Assembly (NCBI RefSeq): GCF_036017065.1
Contig: NZ_JAYXHR010000001.1
Coordinates: forward strand, 1,178,001 to 1,242,000
Reading direction: 5' to 3'
Length of the DNA: 64,000 bases
DNA from: Uliginosibacterium sp036017065
GTDB taxonomy: Bacteria > Pseudomonadota > Gammaproteobacteria > Burkholderiales > Rhodocyclaceae
Below, piece after piece: positions 36,830 through 45,344 of the stretch. The notes below the pieces were generated by a model. That model was not told the DNA's origin. It was given only the letters and a program-made list of their open reading frames with translations, and ran no database searches. Position 1 is the first letter of the stretch. Every line of letters starts with the position of its first letter. The translations under genes and the position numbers were made by a program.

Positions 36830-38488
36830 ATGCGTCACATGCAGCTATCCGTTGCAGCAACCCTGTTGCTTGCCACCATCGGCAGCGCCGCGGCAGCCAA
36901 TCGCCCCGCCGGCTACGTCACCATCTGTACCGAGAACAAGACCTGCAACGTCGCCACGACGACCAACGTCGCCTTCGGCCGCGCCGACCAGTTCTTCTAC
37001 AAGCAGCTCACCGGCAGCTTCACCTGCAACCAGGCAACCTTCGGTGGCCGCGTCGGGGGTGGCACGAACGAGTGTTCGGTGCCGGGCAGCTCCGGCGGCG
37101 GCTCGTCGTCGAGCAGCAGCTCCAGCTCATCCAGTTCGTCATCGAGCTCTTCGTCGAGCTCCAGCACTTCGTCCAGTTCTTCCAGCTCGTCGAGCTCCTC
37201 CTCGAGCACCGGCAGTTCGAGTACCTCTACCAGCAGCTCTTCGGGCGGACCGCTCAATGAGTACATCGGCCCGCCGCGGCCCGGCCTGACCGAGTGCGCG
37301 AAGAAAGGCGAGTTCTGTGGATTCTCCGGGGCACGACAAGTCGTCGCCGGCGGTGTGATCCGCTACAACCACAGCAGCAACGGTGGTTACGTCAACATGA
37401 CATTCGCGAGCGAGCCCGTGGAGTTCATCAATGGCGTGATGTGCGACGGCACGAACTTCCGGCTCTTCGATAGCAGCAGCCACGCCAGCGTCGCGCGCTG
37501 CTTCACGGTTGACGGCAGCTCGTCCAGCTCCAGCGGCGGCACCGGCGGCTTCGCCTCGGTGGCCGCAGATGGCCGTACCGGAACCTTCGGCGGCGCAGGC
37601 GGGCAGGAAGTCCTCGTCACCACCTTCGCAGCCCTGCGTGATGCCATTGCCGACAACACGCCGCGTGTCATCCGCGTGTCCGGCACGATTAACGCCGAAG
37701 GCGGCGTGAAGATGATCAACGTCGGCTCGCACAAGTCCATCCTCGGTGTCGGCAGCACTGCGAAGCTCGTGGGCTTCGGTCTGGACGTCAGCGGCTGGAC
37801 GCCTGCGGTGCGTGCAGCCAACGGCGGCACCGAGTGCACGCCGGACAAGGCGAGCAGGTTCACCCACGTCACCAACGTGATCATCCGCAACCTGACCTTC
37901 CAGGCGCCGACGGACGATGGCGTGCAGGTGTCGTGCTACTCGCGCCATGTGTGGGTGGATCACAACACCTTCACCAAGGGCAGCGACGGCTCGGTGGACG
38001 TCAAGCGCGGTTCGGACTGGGTGACCATTTCGTGGAACCGTTTCGACAACACGGTGAAGACCATGCTGCTGGGCCACGACGACAGCAACGGCGCGCAGGA
38101 CACCGGCAAGCTGCATGTCACCTATCACCACAACTTCATGAACACCACCGACCAGCGCAACCCGCGCGTGCGCTTCGGCCAGGCACACGTGTACAACAAC
38201 TACGTGCTGAACACCGGTGACTACATGATCGGCAAGGGCGTCGGCAGCTCGATCCATGCCGATGGCAACTACGTGGATGGCGCCGACGCGGTGACGGACG
38301 AATACGGTGGCAGCGACCTGACCTGGGCGGCGGACAACATCGTCGTCAACGTCGGCCCCAGCGACCAGGCGGTGGCGAACGGCAAGGGCTTCAACCCGGC
38401 CAGCTACTACACCTACCAGAAGGACCCCGCCGCCAACATTCCGGTGATCGTTTCGCAAGGTGCGGGCGCCGGCAAGATCTCGCCCTGA
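36830..38488 (+). CDS. Secreted pectate lyase 2 (PL1) with extra internal domain
   Basis: The 552-residue protein shares the signal peptide, N-terminal four-Cys domain and polyserine linker (about 90-137) of its neighbours. An additional domain of about 85 residues (roughly 140-226) follows, containing CAKKGEFCGFSG and three further Cys-bearing segments. A short Ser linker precedes a PL1 domain with HVWVDHNTFTKGSDGSVDVK, GSDWVTISWNRF and QRNPRVRF. The extra domain resembles the CAxEGxxC-type modules seen in secreted carbohydrate enzymes, so glycan binding is inferred. An AAGGAG site lies 8 bp upstream of the ATG. It is the largest of the four and the only one with two accessory domains. Confidence 0.9.
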   Translation: MRHMQLSVAATLLLATIGSAAAANRPAGYVTICTENKTCNVATTTNVAFGRADQFFYKQLTGSFTCNQATFGGRVGGGTNECSVPGSSGGGSSSSSSSSSSSSSSSSSSSSSTSSSSSSSSSSSSSTGSSSTSTSSSSGGPLNEYIGPPRPGLTECAKKGEFCGFSGARQVVAGGVIRYNHSSNGGYVNMTFASEPVEFINGVMCDGTNFRLFDSSSHASVARCFTVDGSSSSSSGGTGGFASVAADGRTGTFGGAGGQEVLVTTFAALRDAIADNTPRVIRVSGTINAEGGVKMINVGSHKSILGVGSTAKLVGFGLDVSGWTPAVRAANGGTECTPDKASRFTHVTNVIIRNLTFQAPTDDGVQVSCYSRHVWVDHNTFTKGSDGSVDVKRGSDWVTISWNRFDNTVKTMLLGHDDSNGAQDTGKLHVTYHHNFMNTTDQRNPRVRFGQAHVYNNYVLNTGDYMIGKGVGSSIHADGNYVDGADAVTDEYGGSDLTWAADNIVVNVGPSDQAVANGKGFNPASYYTYQKDPAANIPVIVSQGAGAGKISP

Positions 38489-38591
38489 CAGACAGGGCCG
38501 GCAGACCCCACGGTCCGCTGGCCCTCCACCACGTTTGCATGACGGCGGGTAGCCATTCCGGGCTGCCCGCCCTCCCACACAAGGAGGCATC

Positions 38592-40010
38592 ATGAACTTC
38601 GTCAGTTTCACGATCGGCATCGCCCTGCTGACACTGGCCGTCTCGGTCCAGGCAGCAAACCGCCCGGCCGGCTACGTCACCATCTGCAGCGAGAACAAGA
38701 CCTGCAACGTGGCCACGACGACCAACGTCGCCTTCGGCCGCGCCAACCAGTTCTTCTTCAAGCAGCTCACCGGCAGCTTCACCTGCAACGATGCGACCTT
38801 CGGCGGTCGCATCGGTGGCGGCGTGAACGAATGCTCGGTACCGGGCTCGCCCGGCACGTCGTCGAGCAGCTCCAGCAGCTCCTCGTCCAGTTCTTCGTCC
38901 AGTTCCTCGAGCTCTTCCAGCTCCTCGTCGAGTTCCAGTTCGTCCAGCAGTTCGAGCAGCTCCAGTTCGTCGGGGACGGGCTCTTCCAGCTCGTCGAGCT
39001 CCAGCTCCAGTTCGTCCTCGGGGACCGGTTCGTCCAGTTCCTCCTCGGGAGGTGTGGTCGACAACAGCCTGGTCGGCTTTGCCACGCTGAACCGCGACGG
39101 CCGCAACGGCACGACCGGTGGCACCGGCGGCCAGACCGTGACGGTCACCAGCTTCGCGGCCCTGCGCGACGCGATTGCCGACAACACGCCACGCATCGTC
39201 TACGTGTCCGGCACGATTACCGCGGAAGGCGGCGTGAAGATGCTGAACGTGGGTTCCAACAAGTCCATCCTCGGCGTCGGTGCCACCGCCCGCATCGTGA
39301 ACTTCGGCCTCGACGTCAGCGGCTGGACGCCCGCGGTGCGCGCTGCCAACGGCGGCACCGAGTGCACGCCGGACAAGGCTGGCAACTTCACGCACGTCAC
39401 CAACGTCGTCATCCGCAACATCTCGTTCGAGACGCCGACGGACGACAGCGTGCAGGTATCCTGCTACTCGCGCCACGTGTGGGTGGACCACAACACCTTC
39501 ACCAAGGGTTACGACGGCGCGCTGGACATCAAGCGCGGCTCGGACTGGGTGACCGTTTCCTGGAACCACTTCAAGGGCACCGACAAGACGATGCTGCTGG
39601 GTCATGACGACAACAACGCCGCGCAGGACACCGGCAAGCTGCACGTCACCTACCACCACAACTTCCTGGACCGCAGCACGCAGCGCAACCCGCGCGTGCG
39701 CTTCGGCCAGGCCCACGTCTACAACAACTACGGCAACCAGATCAGCAGCTACATGATCGGGCTCGGCGAAGGTTGCGACGTGTATGCGGATGGCAACTAC
39801 CTGCAGTTCGCCGACAACGTGACCGACGACTTCGGTGGCGACAAGTTCACCTGGGCGCCGAGCAACATCGTCATCGAGACCGACAAGGCAGCGGTCAACC
39901 TGGCGCCGGCGTTCAACCCGTCCAGCTACTACAGCTACACGCTGGACCCGGCCGCCAACCTGCCGGTGATCGTTCCGCAGGGTGCGGGCGTGGGCAAGAT
40001 CGTTCCCTGA
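38592..40010 (+). CDS. Secreted pectate lyase 3 (PL1) with polyserine linker
   Basis: The 472-residue protein has a signal peptide ending near VQAA, the common four-Cys domain, a bipartite polyserine linker interrupted by GTG, and a PL1 domain. Its catalytic part is close to those of copies 2 and 4: GWTPAVRAANGGTECTPDKA, HVWVDHNTFTKGYDGALD, GSDWVTVSWNHF and QRNPRVRFGQAHVYNNYG. The conserved Arg in RNPRVR is the likely base region. AAGGAGG precedes the start, 103 bp after the previous stop. Substrate is predicted as polygalacturonate. Confidence 0.9.
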   Translation: MNFVSFTIGIALLTLAVSVQAANRPAGYVTICSENKTCNVATTTNVAFGRANQFFFKQLTGSFTCNDATFGGRIGGGVNECSVPGSPGTSSSSSSSSSSSSSSSSSSSSSSSSSSSSSSSSSSSSSSGTGSSSSSSSSSSSSSGTGSSSSSSGGVVDNSLVGFATLNRDGRNGTTGGTGGQTVTVTSFAALRDAIADNTPRIVYVSGTITAEGGVKMLNVGSNKSILGVGATARIVNFGLDVSGWTPAVRAANGGTECTPDKAGNFTHVTNVVIRNISFETPTDDSVQVSCYSRHVWVDHNTFTKGYDGALDIKRGSDWVTVSWNHFKGTDKTMLLGHDDNNAAQDTGKLHVTYHHNFLDRSTQRNPRVRFGQAHVYNNYGNQISSYMIGLGEGCDVYADGNYLQFADNVTDDFGGDKFTWAPSNIVIETDKAAVNLAPAFNPSSYYSYTLDPAANLPVIVPQGAGVGKIVP

Positions 40011-40125
40011 TGCCCGGACGCTGAAAGACCACTGAAGACTCACTGACGTCTCACTGACGTCCATAGCGGGGGTGGGGCATCGACGGGTGCCTCGCCCGTC
40101 GCACCTCACTTCTCAGGAGATTTCC

Positions 40126-41553
40126 ATGCACGCAAGATTCCTTGCCGTGGCGCTGATGGGCGCCACGCTGGGCGGCGCAGCCCTGGCCGCCAACCGGCCC
40201 GCGGGCTACGTCACCATCTGCACCGAGAACAAGACCTGCAACGTGGCCGCGACGACCAATGTCGCCTTTGGTCGCGCCGACCAGTTCTTCTACAAGCAGC
40301 TCACCGGCAGCTTCGTCTGCAACCAGGCCACTTTCGGCGGGCGTATCGGTGGCGGCACCAATGAATGCTCGGTGCCCGGCTCGCCCAGTTCCTCGTCGAG
40401 CAGCTCCAGCAGTTCATCGTCCAGCAGCTCGTCCTCGAGTTCTTCTTCGAGCTCCTCCTCCAGCTCCTCCAGCAGCTCGAGTTCGTCCTCCGGTACCGGC
40501 TCCTCCAGCTCCAGTTCGTCGAGCTCCAGTTCCAGCTCGTCGTCCGGCACGGGTTCGTCGAGTTCCTCCAGCTCCTCGGGCAACGGCTCCAGCAGCGGCA
40601 ACGCGCCGGGTGTGAACGGCTTCGCCTCACTCAACCGCGATGGCCGTAACGGCACCAACGGCGGCGCAGGCGGGCCGACCGTGACCGTCACCACCTTCGC
40701 CGCGCTGCGCGACGCCATCGCCGACAGCAGCCCGCGCATCGTCTACGTGTCCGGCACCATCAACGCGGAAGGTGGCGTGAAGATGCTGAACGTCGGCTCC
40801 AACAAATCCGTGCTCGGCGTCGGCAGTGCCGCCAGGCTGGTGGGCTTCGGGCTGGACGTGAGCGGCTGGACCCCGGCGGTGCGCGCCGCCAACGGCAACA
40901 CGGAATGCACCCCCGACAAGGCCGCCAACTTCGCCCACGTGTCGAACGTCATCATCCGCAACCTGACCTTCGACAACTACGCGGACGACGGCGTGCAGGT
41001 GTCCTGCTACTCGCATCACGTGTGGATCGATCACAACACCTTCCTGCAGGGCACGGACGGTGCGGCGGACGTGAAGCGCGGCTCGGACTGGGTGACCATC
41101 TCGTGGAACCGCTTCGTCGGCACCGACAAGAGCATGCTGCTCGGCCACTCCGACGACAACGCCGCGCAGGACCGCGGCAAGCTGCACGTCACCTACCACC
41201 ACAACTGGCTGGAGCGCAGCATCTCGCGCCACCCGCGGGTGCGCTTCGGCCAGGCGCACGTGTACAACAACTACGCCAACCAGGTGCAGAGCTACATCGT
41301 GGGCCTGGGCGACGAGTGCGACATCCACGCCGACGGCAACTACATCGACTACGTGAACGTGGTCGGCAAGGGTTTCGGCGGCAGCGTGTTCACCTGGGAC
41401 GCGACCAACTACGCGGTGGAAGTGGATGATCCGATCCAGCAGACCGGTAGCGCGTTCAACCCGCGCAGCTACTACGACTACACGCTGGACCCGGCCATCA
41501 ACATTCCTACCATCGTCGGACAGGGGGCAGGCGCCGGCCGGATCGTGCCCTGA
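40126..41553 (+). CDS. Secreted pectate lyase 4 (PL1) with polyserine linker
   Basis: The 475-residue protein starts at ATG 40126 after an AGGAGA ribosome site; an upstream GTG at 40072 would place 18 residues before a clear signal peptide and is rejected. Signal peptide, four-Cys domain, polyserine linker in two blocks and a PL1 domain follow. HVWIDHNTFLQGTDGAADVK, GSDWVTISWNRF and SRHPRVRFGQAHVYNNYA are the PL1 signatures. His replaces Asn before Pro in the Arg-bearing segment. It closes the array and is followed by a strong terminator. Confidence 0.9.
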   Translation: MHARFLAVALMGATLGGAALAANRPAGYVTICTENKTCNVAATTNVAFGRADQFFYKQLTGSFVCNQATFGGRIGGGTNECSVPGSPSSSSSSSSSSSSSSSSSSSSSSSSSSSSSSSSSSSGTGSSSSSSSSSSSSSSSGTGSSSSSSSSGNGSSSGNAPGVNGFASLNRDGRNGTNGGAGGPTVTVTTFAALRDAIADSSPRIVYVSGTINAEGGVKMLNVGSNKSVLGVGSAARLVGFGLDVSGWTPAVRAANGNTECTPDKAANFAHVSNVIIRNLTFDNYADDGVQVSCYSHHVWIDHNTFLQGTDGAADVKRGSDWVTISWNRFVGTDKSMLLGHSDDNAAQDRGKLHVTYHHNWLERSISRHPRVRFGQAHVYNNYANQVQSYIVGLGDECDIHADGNYIDYVNVVGKGFGGSVFTWDATNYAVEVDDPIQQTGSAFNPRSYYDYTLDPAINIPTIVGQGAGAGRIVP

Positions 41554-41579
41554 GCGTTCTCCACGCATCCACGGAAAAG

Positions 41580-41605
41580 CCCTCCCCTCGCCGGGAGGGT
41601 TTTTT
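41580..41605 (+). terminator. Rho-independent terminator after the pectate lyase array
   Basis: CCCTCCC at 41580-41586 pairs with GGGAGGG at 41593-41599 around a 6-base loop and is followed by six Ts (41600-41605). It lies 27 bp after the last lyase stop and looks like the main end of the array transcript. Confidence 0.9.
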
Positions 41606-41724
41606 CATTCCAGGTGCCACTCGTGGACCAGGTCCGTTCCGTCAGCACTGACGGCCACGTCCTACAGACATGCCCTGGCGGCCTCCCTATGCTCAAGGCA
41701 GAAGGTTCTTCAACGGAGGCTTCC

Positions 41725-42306
41725 ATGTCCCACATCATCGCAGCGCGATTCGCAACTTTCGACCAGGCGCACAGCGCTACCCGTGAGGCGATCCGTGCCG
41801 GCTTTTCCAGTCAGGACGTGTCCACGTTCTTCGTCAATCCTCCCGGCCAGAATCACGCCCGCGCCATGGGCGGCGACGAGTTCGCCGACCGCGGTGCGAA
41901 GGGCGCGTCGCGCACGGCGATGGCCGGGGCCGCGATCGGCGCCTGCGTCGGCAGCGCCGTGGGTGCCGCGCTGGCGGTCACCACCGAGGTCCCCGCTGCC
42001 GGTGCCGCCGTTACGGGCGCGATTGGGGCCTACGTCGGTTCGCTGATGGGCGCCATGAATGGCACCGGCGACGCACGTCGCCCGGCCGCGCCGGGGCGCA
42101 GCCTCGGTGTGCGTCATTCAGGCGTGCTGGTGGCGGTGCGGGTGGACGAGCAGAGCGACGACGAGGCCGCCAAGGTCCTCAGCCGCGCGGGCGGCGTCGA
42201 TGTCGAGGAAGCCCAGGGCGTCTGGCGTGACGGCACCTGGTCGGATTTCGATCCGGTGCGGCCGCCTGTCCTCAGCGACAAGGTGCCGGCGCGCACCGCC
42301 CCCTGA
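41725..42306 (+). CDS. Glycine-zipper-like hypothetical membrane protein
   Basis: The 193-residue protein starts MSHIIAARFATFDQAHSA, a ferredoxin-like fold start seen in small stress proteins. It has a central hydrophobic Gly/Ala-rich segment (about 70-112, AAIGACVGSAVGAALAVTT and GAIGAYVGSLMGAMNG) like glycine-zipper membrane regions. The C-terminal part again has an acidic ferredoxin-like pattern (VLVAVRVDEQSDDEAAKVL). A role in membrane stress is inferred. A GGAGG site precedes ATG 41725. It follows the terminator of the pectate lyase array and starts the stress-gene block. Confidence 0.7.
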   Translation: MSHIIAARFATFDQAHSATREAIRAGFSSQDVSTFFVNPPGQNHARAMGGDEFADRGAKGASRTAMAGAAIGACVGSAVGAALAVTTEVPAAGAAVTGAIGAYVGSLMGAMNGTGDARRPAAPGRSLGVRHSGVLVAVRVDEQSDDEAAKVLSRAGGVDVEEAQGVWRDGTWSDFDPVRPPVLSDKVPARTAP

Positions 42307-42825
42307 CTGACGGGCACGGGGCTTCGGCCCCTCACACGCTGGCGGCGCCGATCAGCATGCGCCATGCACTCCCACATGCCATGCCGATAGTGCGCTGCCA
42401 CCGGCGTCCTGCCACCGCGGCGCCGTGACTCTCACGGCACGCGGCCGGCCACGCCAACTCACCGACTGCAACTGCAGCATTTTGCCGCCGCTACGCCGCG
42501 CTGTGGGCGTACTACCACCCTCGAAGCGTACGGGTAGTGGCTGGGCCGGGCACCATCGGCCGCTACCTCCGCGACGACCTTCATCGCCTCGCGGTCTGCC
42601 ATTGCCTGCGCTGCGCTTGCGTCACACTCCACCCGAACGGAGAGGCTGGCCCGGACGGCACGTTGGCGATCAATGCATGCCTCTTGGGCCAGCGGTCATA
42701 GCGGGGCTGCGCGTCAAATCTGCTGGATGACATGGGGGAAGCTGGAAGGACGACGTCAAGTATTACGTCGACCGGGATTGACGTCGGCAGATCACGCCAC
42801 AGCGCTGACGTCGCAGGTGCCGGAA
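42307..42825. other. 519-bp intergenic region, nothing recognised
   Basis: No convincing gene was found. A short open frame at about 42425-42730 has no family signal or ribosome site. A small palindrome GCCGTGA/TCACGGC occurs around 42422-42437. The region separates the glycine-zipper gene from the end of the YihY gene, which is on the opposite strand. Confidence 0.4.
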
Positions 42826-43764
42826 TCAGGGCGGCGGTGCCGTGAGCAGCGCGGCCGGCTTGTCCGAATGGGAGCCTTCGCGGTGGGCGTAGACGTAGGT
42901 GAACTCTGCGCCCAGCAGGAAGATCTGCGTCGAGTAATACACCCAGATCAACAGCACTGCGAACGCACCGGCCGCGCCGTAGGAGGACGACACGGCGCTC
43001 TTGCCGATGTACAGGCCGATGAGGAACTTGCCCAGCGAGAACAGCAGCGCATTGATGGCGGCGCCGACGGTCACGTCACGCCAGGCGATCCGCACGTTGG
43101 GCAGGATCTTGTAGATCATCGCGAACAGCACCGCGGTCACGATGAAGGAGACGGCGAAGTTCAGCACCTGCAACGCGATCTCCATGCCGACGAAGGCCTC
43201 GCTCCACACCTGCCCCAATGCCGCGACGGCACTGGTCACCACCAGCGAGATGATCATCAGGAAGCCGATGCCCAGCACCATGCTGAAGGTCAGCAGGCGT
43301 CCCACCAGGAAGTTCATGACGCCGCTTCCTGTGCGCTCCGGCGCCTTCCAGATGCGGTCCAGGTCGTTCTGCAATTCCACGAACACGGTGGTGGCCCCCA
43401 CCAGCAGCATGCCGAAGCCGATCAGGGTGCCGACGAGGCCGCCGTCCTGGCGGTCGGCGTTCTGCAGCATGGCCTGGATCGCCTCGGCGGCGTGCGCGCC
43501 CACCAGCCCGCTGATCTGCCCGGCGATGGCGCCCTCGGCCGCATCGCGGCCGAACACCAATCCGGCGATCGTGGTGACGATCAGCAGCAGCGGTGCGATG
43601 GAGAAGGCGGTGTAGTAGGCCAGCGCTGCACCCATGCTGGGCGCGCGGTCGTCGGACCACTTGGTCACCGCCGCGACGACGAGCTCGCCGAAGATGCTCA
43701 GGCGTGACACGACACTGCGCGCCACCCGATGGCCGTGTGACGGACGCGACAGGCTCAGTTGCAT
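42826..43764 (-). CDS. YihY/BrkB family inner membrane protein
   Basis: The 312-residue protein has six hydrophobic helices and the family signatures RAPSMGAALAYYTAFSIAPL (about 39-58), FGRDAAEGAI and ILPNVRIAWRDVTVGA. YihY/BrkB proteins are inner membrane proteins of unclear function; the old ribonuclease BN link is not supported. A short basic C-terminal tail ends the protein. It lies downstream of a small membrane-protein gene on the same strand with a 22-bp gap, so the two are probably cotranscribed. Confidence 0.88.
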   Translation of the reverse strand: MQLSLSRPSHGHRVARSVVSRLSIFGELVVAAVTKWSDDRAPSMGAALAYYTAFSIAPLLLIVTTIAGLVFGRDAAEGAIAGQISGLVGAHAAEAIQAMLQNADRQDGGLVGTLIGFGMLLVGATTVFVELQNDLDRIWKAPERTGSGVMNFLVGRLLTFSMVLGIGFLMIISLVVTSAVAALGQVWSEAFVGMEIALQVLNFAVSFIVTAVLFAMIYKILPNVRIAWRDVTVGAAINALLFSLGKFLIGLYIGKSAVSSSYGAAGAFAVLLIWVYYSTQIFLLGAEFTYVYAHREGSHSDKPAALLTAPPP

Positions 43765-43786
43765 GGGCGTCGTTCCCGTGCGGCGC

Positions 43787-43957
43787 TCAGGAATGGTCGC
43801 GGCCGCGCGTGCGGGTGACGCCGGTGAGGATGCCCAGGCCCAGCATGATCAGCGCGGCGATGCCCACGTACAGGCCGGGCACGCCTGCGACGGACAGGCC
43901 CCAGGCCACGCCGCCGATGAAGATCACGACGCCTACGAGATAGATGCCGAAGGACAT
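43787..43957 (-). CDS. Small two-helix membrane protein
   Basis: This 56-residue frame reads MSFGIYLVGVVIFIGGVAWG, then a second hydrophobic stretch and a basic tail GVTRTRGRDHS. Two transmembrane helices are predicted by eye. A GGAG site lies about 8 bp before ATG 43957, and the YihY gene starts 22 bp after its stop. The composition and ribosome site support a real gene. No name is assigned; similar tiny proteins are common beside YihY or stress genes. Confidence 0.7.
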   Translation of the reverse strand: MSFGIYLVGVVIFIGGVAWGLSVAGVPGLYVGIAALIMLGLGILTGVTRTRGRDHS

Positions 43958-44058
43958 GATCGACTCCAGATCAACTTATTGAATGAATTGCGGGTGAGGT
44001 GATGTGGCGTTATGCGCGGGATGGCGTTGCCGCAGCGACGCCATCCCTGCAGTCACGC

Positions 44059-44565
44059 TCAGTGGTTGCTGACGCGGACGTGTTCGCCCAGGCCGGAGGC
44101 CGGCTTGCCCGAGGTGATGGCACGCGCGGCGGCGTACAGCTGCACCACCCGCGACGGTCCCTCCCAGTACTCGGCGTCACTCAGTTCCACGCGGATCAGC
44201 ACCACGTGCGGGTCGTTCTGTCCCTTCGGGAACCATGCATCGTCGGTATCACGCCAGTAGCGTTCGACACGCGCATGGTCCTGCTGCAGAGCGGCGATGC
44301 CGGACAGCGAGATGAAGCTCTTGTCGGCACCGTTGATGAAGCTGATGTTCACATGGTGCTCGTGGTTGATCTCCTGGGTCTTCGCCGAGTCGTCGGAGGT
44401 CATGAACCACAGCGTGCCATCGTCCTCCACCTCCTGGACGCGCATCGGTCGGCTGCGCAGTTGGCCACGTTCGTCGTCCACCGTGGTGAGCATGCAGAAC
44501 TCGTGTTCACGCATTTTCTCCACCAGCGTATTGAGCTGTTCTTCGTGCGTTTGATGGTCTTCCAT
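44059..44565 (-). CDS. Pyridoxamine 5'-phosphate oxidase-like (general stress) protein
   Basis: The 168-residue protein has the split-barrel flavin-binding fold of general stress FMN proteins. HEFCMLTTVDD (about 19-29), RPMRVQEVEDDGTLWFMT and VNISFINGADKSFISLSG are typical, and VLIRVELSDAEYWEGPS closes the barrel. Such proteins bind FMN or F420-like cofactors and are often salt- or stress-induced. ATG 44565 follows an AAGGAGG site 5 bp upstream. It diverges from the host-attachment gene. Confidence 0.85.
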   Translation of the reverse strand: MEDHQTHEEQLNTLVEKMREHEFCMLTTVDDERGQLRSRPMRVQEVEDDGTLWFMTSDDSAKTQEINHEHHVNISFINGADKSFISLSGIAALQQDHARVERYWRDTDDAWFPKGQNDPHVVLIRVELSDAEYWEGPSRVVQLYAAARAITSGKPASGLGEHVRVSNH

Positions 44566-44888
44566 GATCGCCTCCTTGCGGCACCACTTCGATGAGGATT
44601 GCTGTGGAGACATGCTGCGCTCCGCTCGCCGACGACCCGGTAGGACATTTCGCCTCCCCCTGTGCGACAAGCGCGCACGCAACTGTCAGCAGATTCCCAC
44701 AGTCCGCGCTGCACGCGGCGCGCATAGTTGCAGCAATGTTTGCAGCGACGTTTCGACGCGCTGCGCGGCCCCGCGGCGTTCCGCGACGACACCCGGGCGG
44801 CGTCGAATCCGACGACGGCCCTGATGACGAACCGGACGCCGGCCGCGCAGTCCCACATGAGGGAGGAACCTCAGTGAAAGGAGACACC
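44566..44888. promoter_or_regulatory. Divergent intergenic region between two stress genes
   Basis: This 323-bp region must hold promoters for the PNPOx-like gene (minus) and the host-attachment gene (plus). It contains AAGGAGA at 44878-44884, the ribosome site of the plus gene. No consensus promoter or palindrome was clear. Confidence 0.4.
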
Positions 44889-45335
44889 ATGCATACCACC
44901 TGGGTCATTGCAGCCGACGCAAGCCGCGCCCGCATCTTCGAACTGGAGGACCGCAAGATCAGCGCGGTGCACACGGTGAAGGAGTTCGAGCACAAGCAGG
45001 GGCGCGCCCACATCCGCGAGATCAATACCGACGCCGACGGGCGCTTCGGCGGCCGCGACGGCCAGTCACACGTGTCGCAGCCCGCCGTCGACGCCGCCCA
45101 GCACGAGATGGACGTGTTCAGCAAGATCGTCGGCGACTACCTCGACAAGGCCGCACAGGAGCGCCGCTACGAACGCCTGTGGGTACTCGCTCCGCCGAAG
45201 CTCCTGGGGCTGATCCGCCAGAACCTCGGCAAGAAGGCTGCCGGCCTGGTCGAGGAGGAAATCGCGAAGGACATTTCCTGGTTCGACGAGCGCGACATCC
45301 AGGACTACCTGCGTCGCCACGCGACGCGCCACTGA
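44889..45335 (+). CDS. Host attachment family protein
   Basis: The 148-residue protein starts MHTTWVIAADASRARIFELE and contains GRFGGRDGQSHVSQPAV and LWVLAPPKLLGLIRQNL. These match the family named for attachment to host cells (PF10116, from memory). It is soluble and cytoplasmic by sequence, and the true role is unclear. AAGGAGA lies just before ATG 44889. It is followed by a ROK kinase gene 9 bp later. Related proteins often sit in desiccation or stress regions. Confidence 0.85.
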   Translation: MHTTWVIAADASRARIFELEDRKISAVHTVKEFEHKQGRAHIREINTDADGRFGGRDGQSHVSQPAVDAAQHEMDVFSKIVGDYLDKAAQERRYERLWVLAPPKLLGLIRQNLGKKAAGLVEEEIAKDISWFDERDIQDYLRRHATRH

Positions 45336-45344
45336 TCGCCCGAC

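Noticed and set aside
37139..38620. Glu-, Leu- and Arg-rich minus-strand frames opposite the polyserine regions and lyase domains
   Set aside because: They come from reading serine-codon blocks in reverse and have no homology.
35451..40605. Polyserine blocks as sequencing artefacts or microsatellites
   Set aside because: They use irregular mixed codons, stay in frame and join intact domains in all four genes.
42425..42730. Possible 101-residue gene in the gap before YihY
   Set aside because: No ribosome site, no motif and strange amino acid use; it looks like random high-GC open frame.
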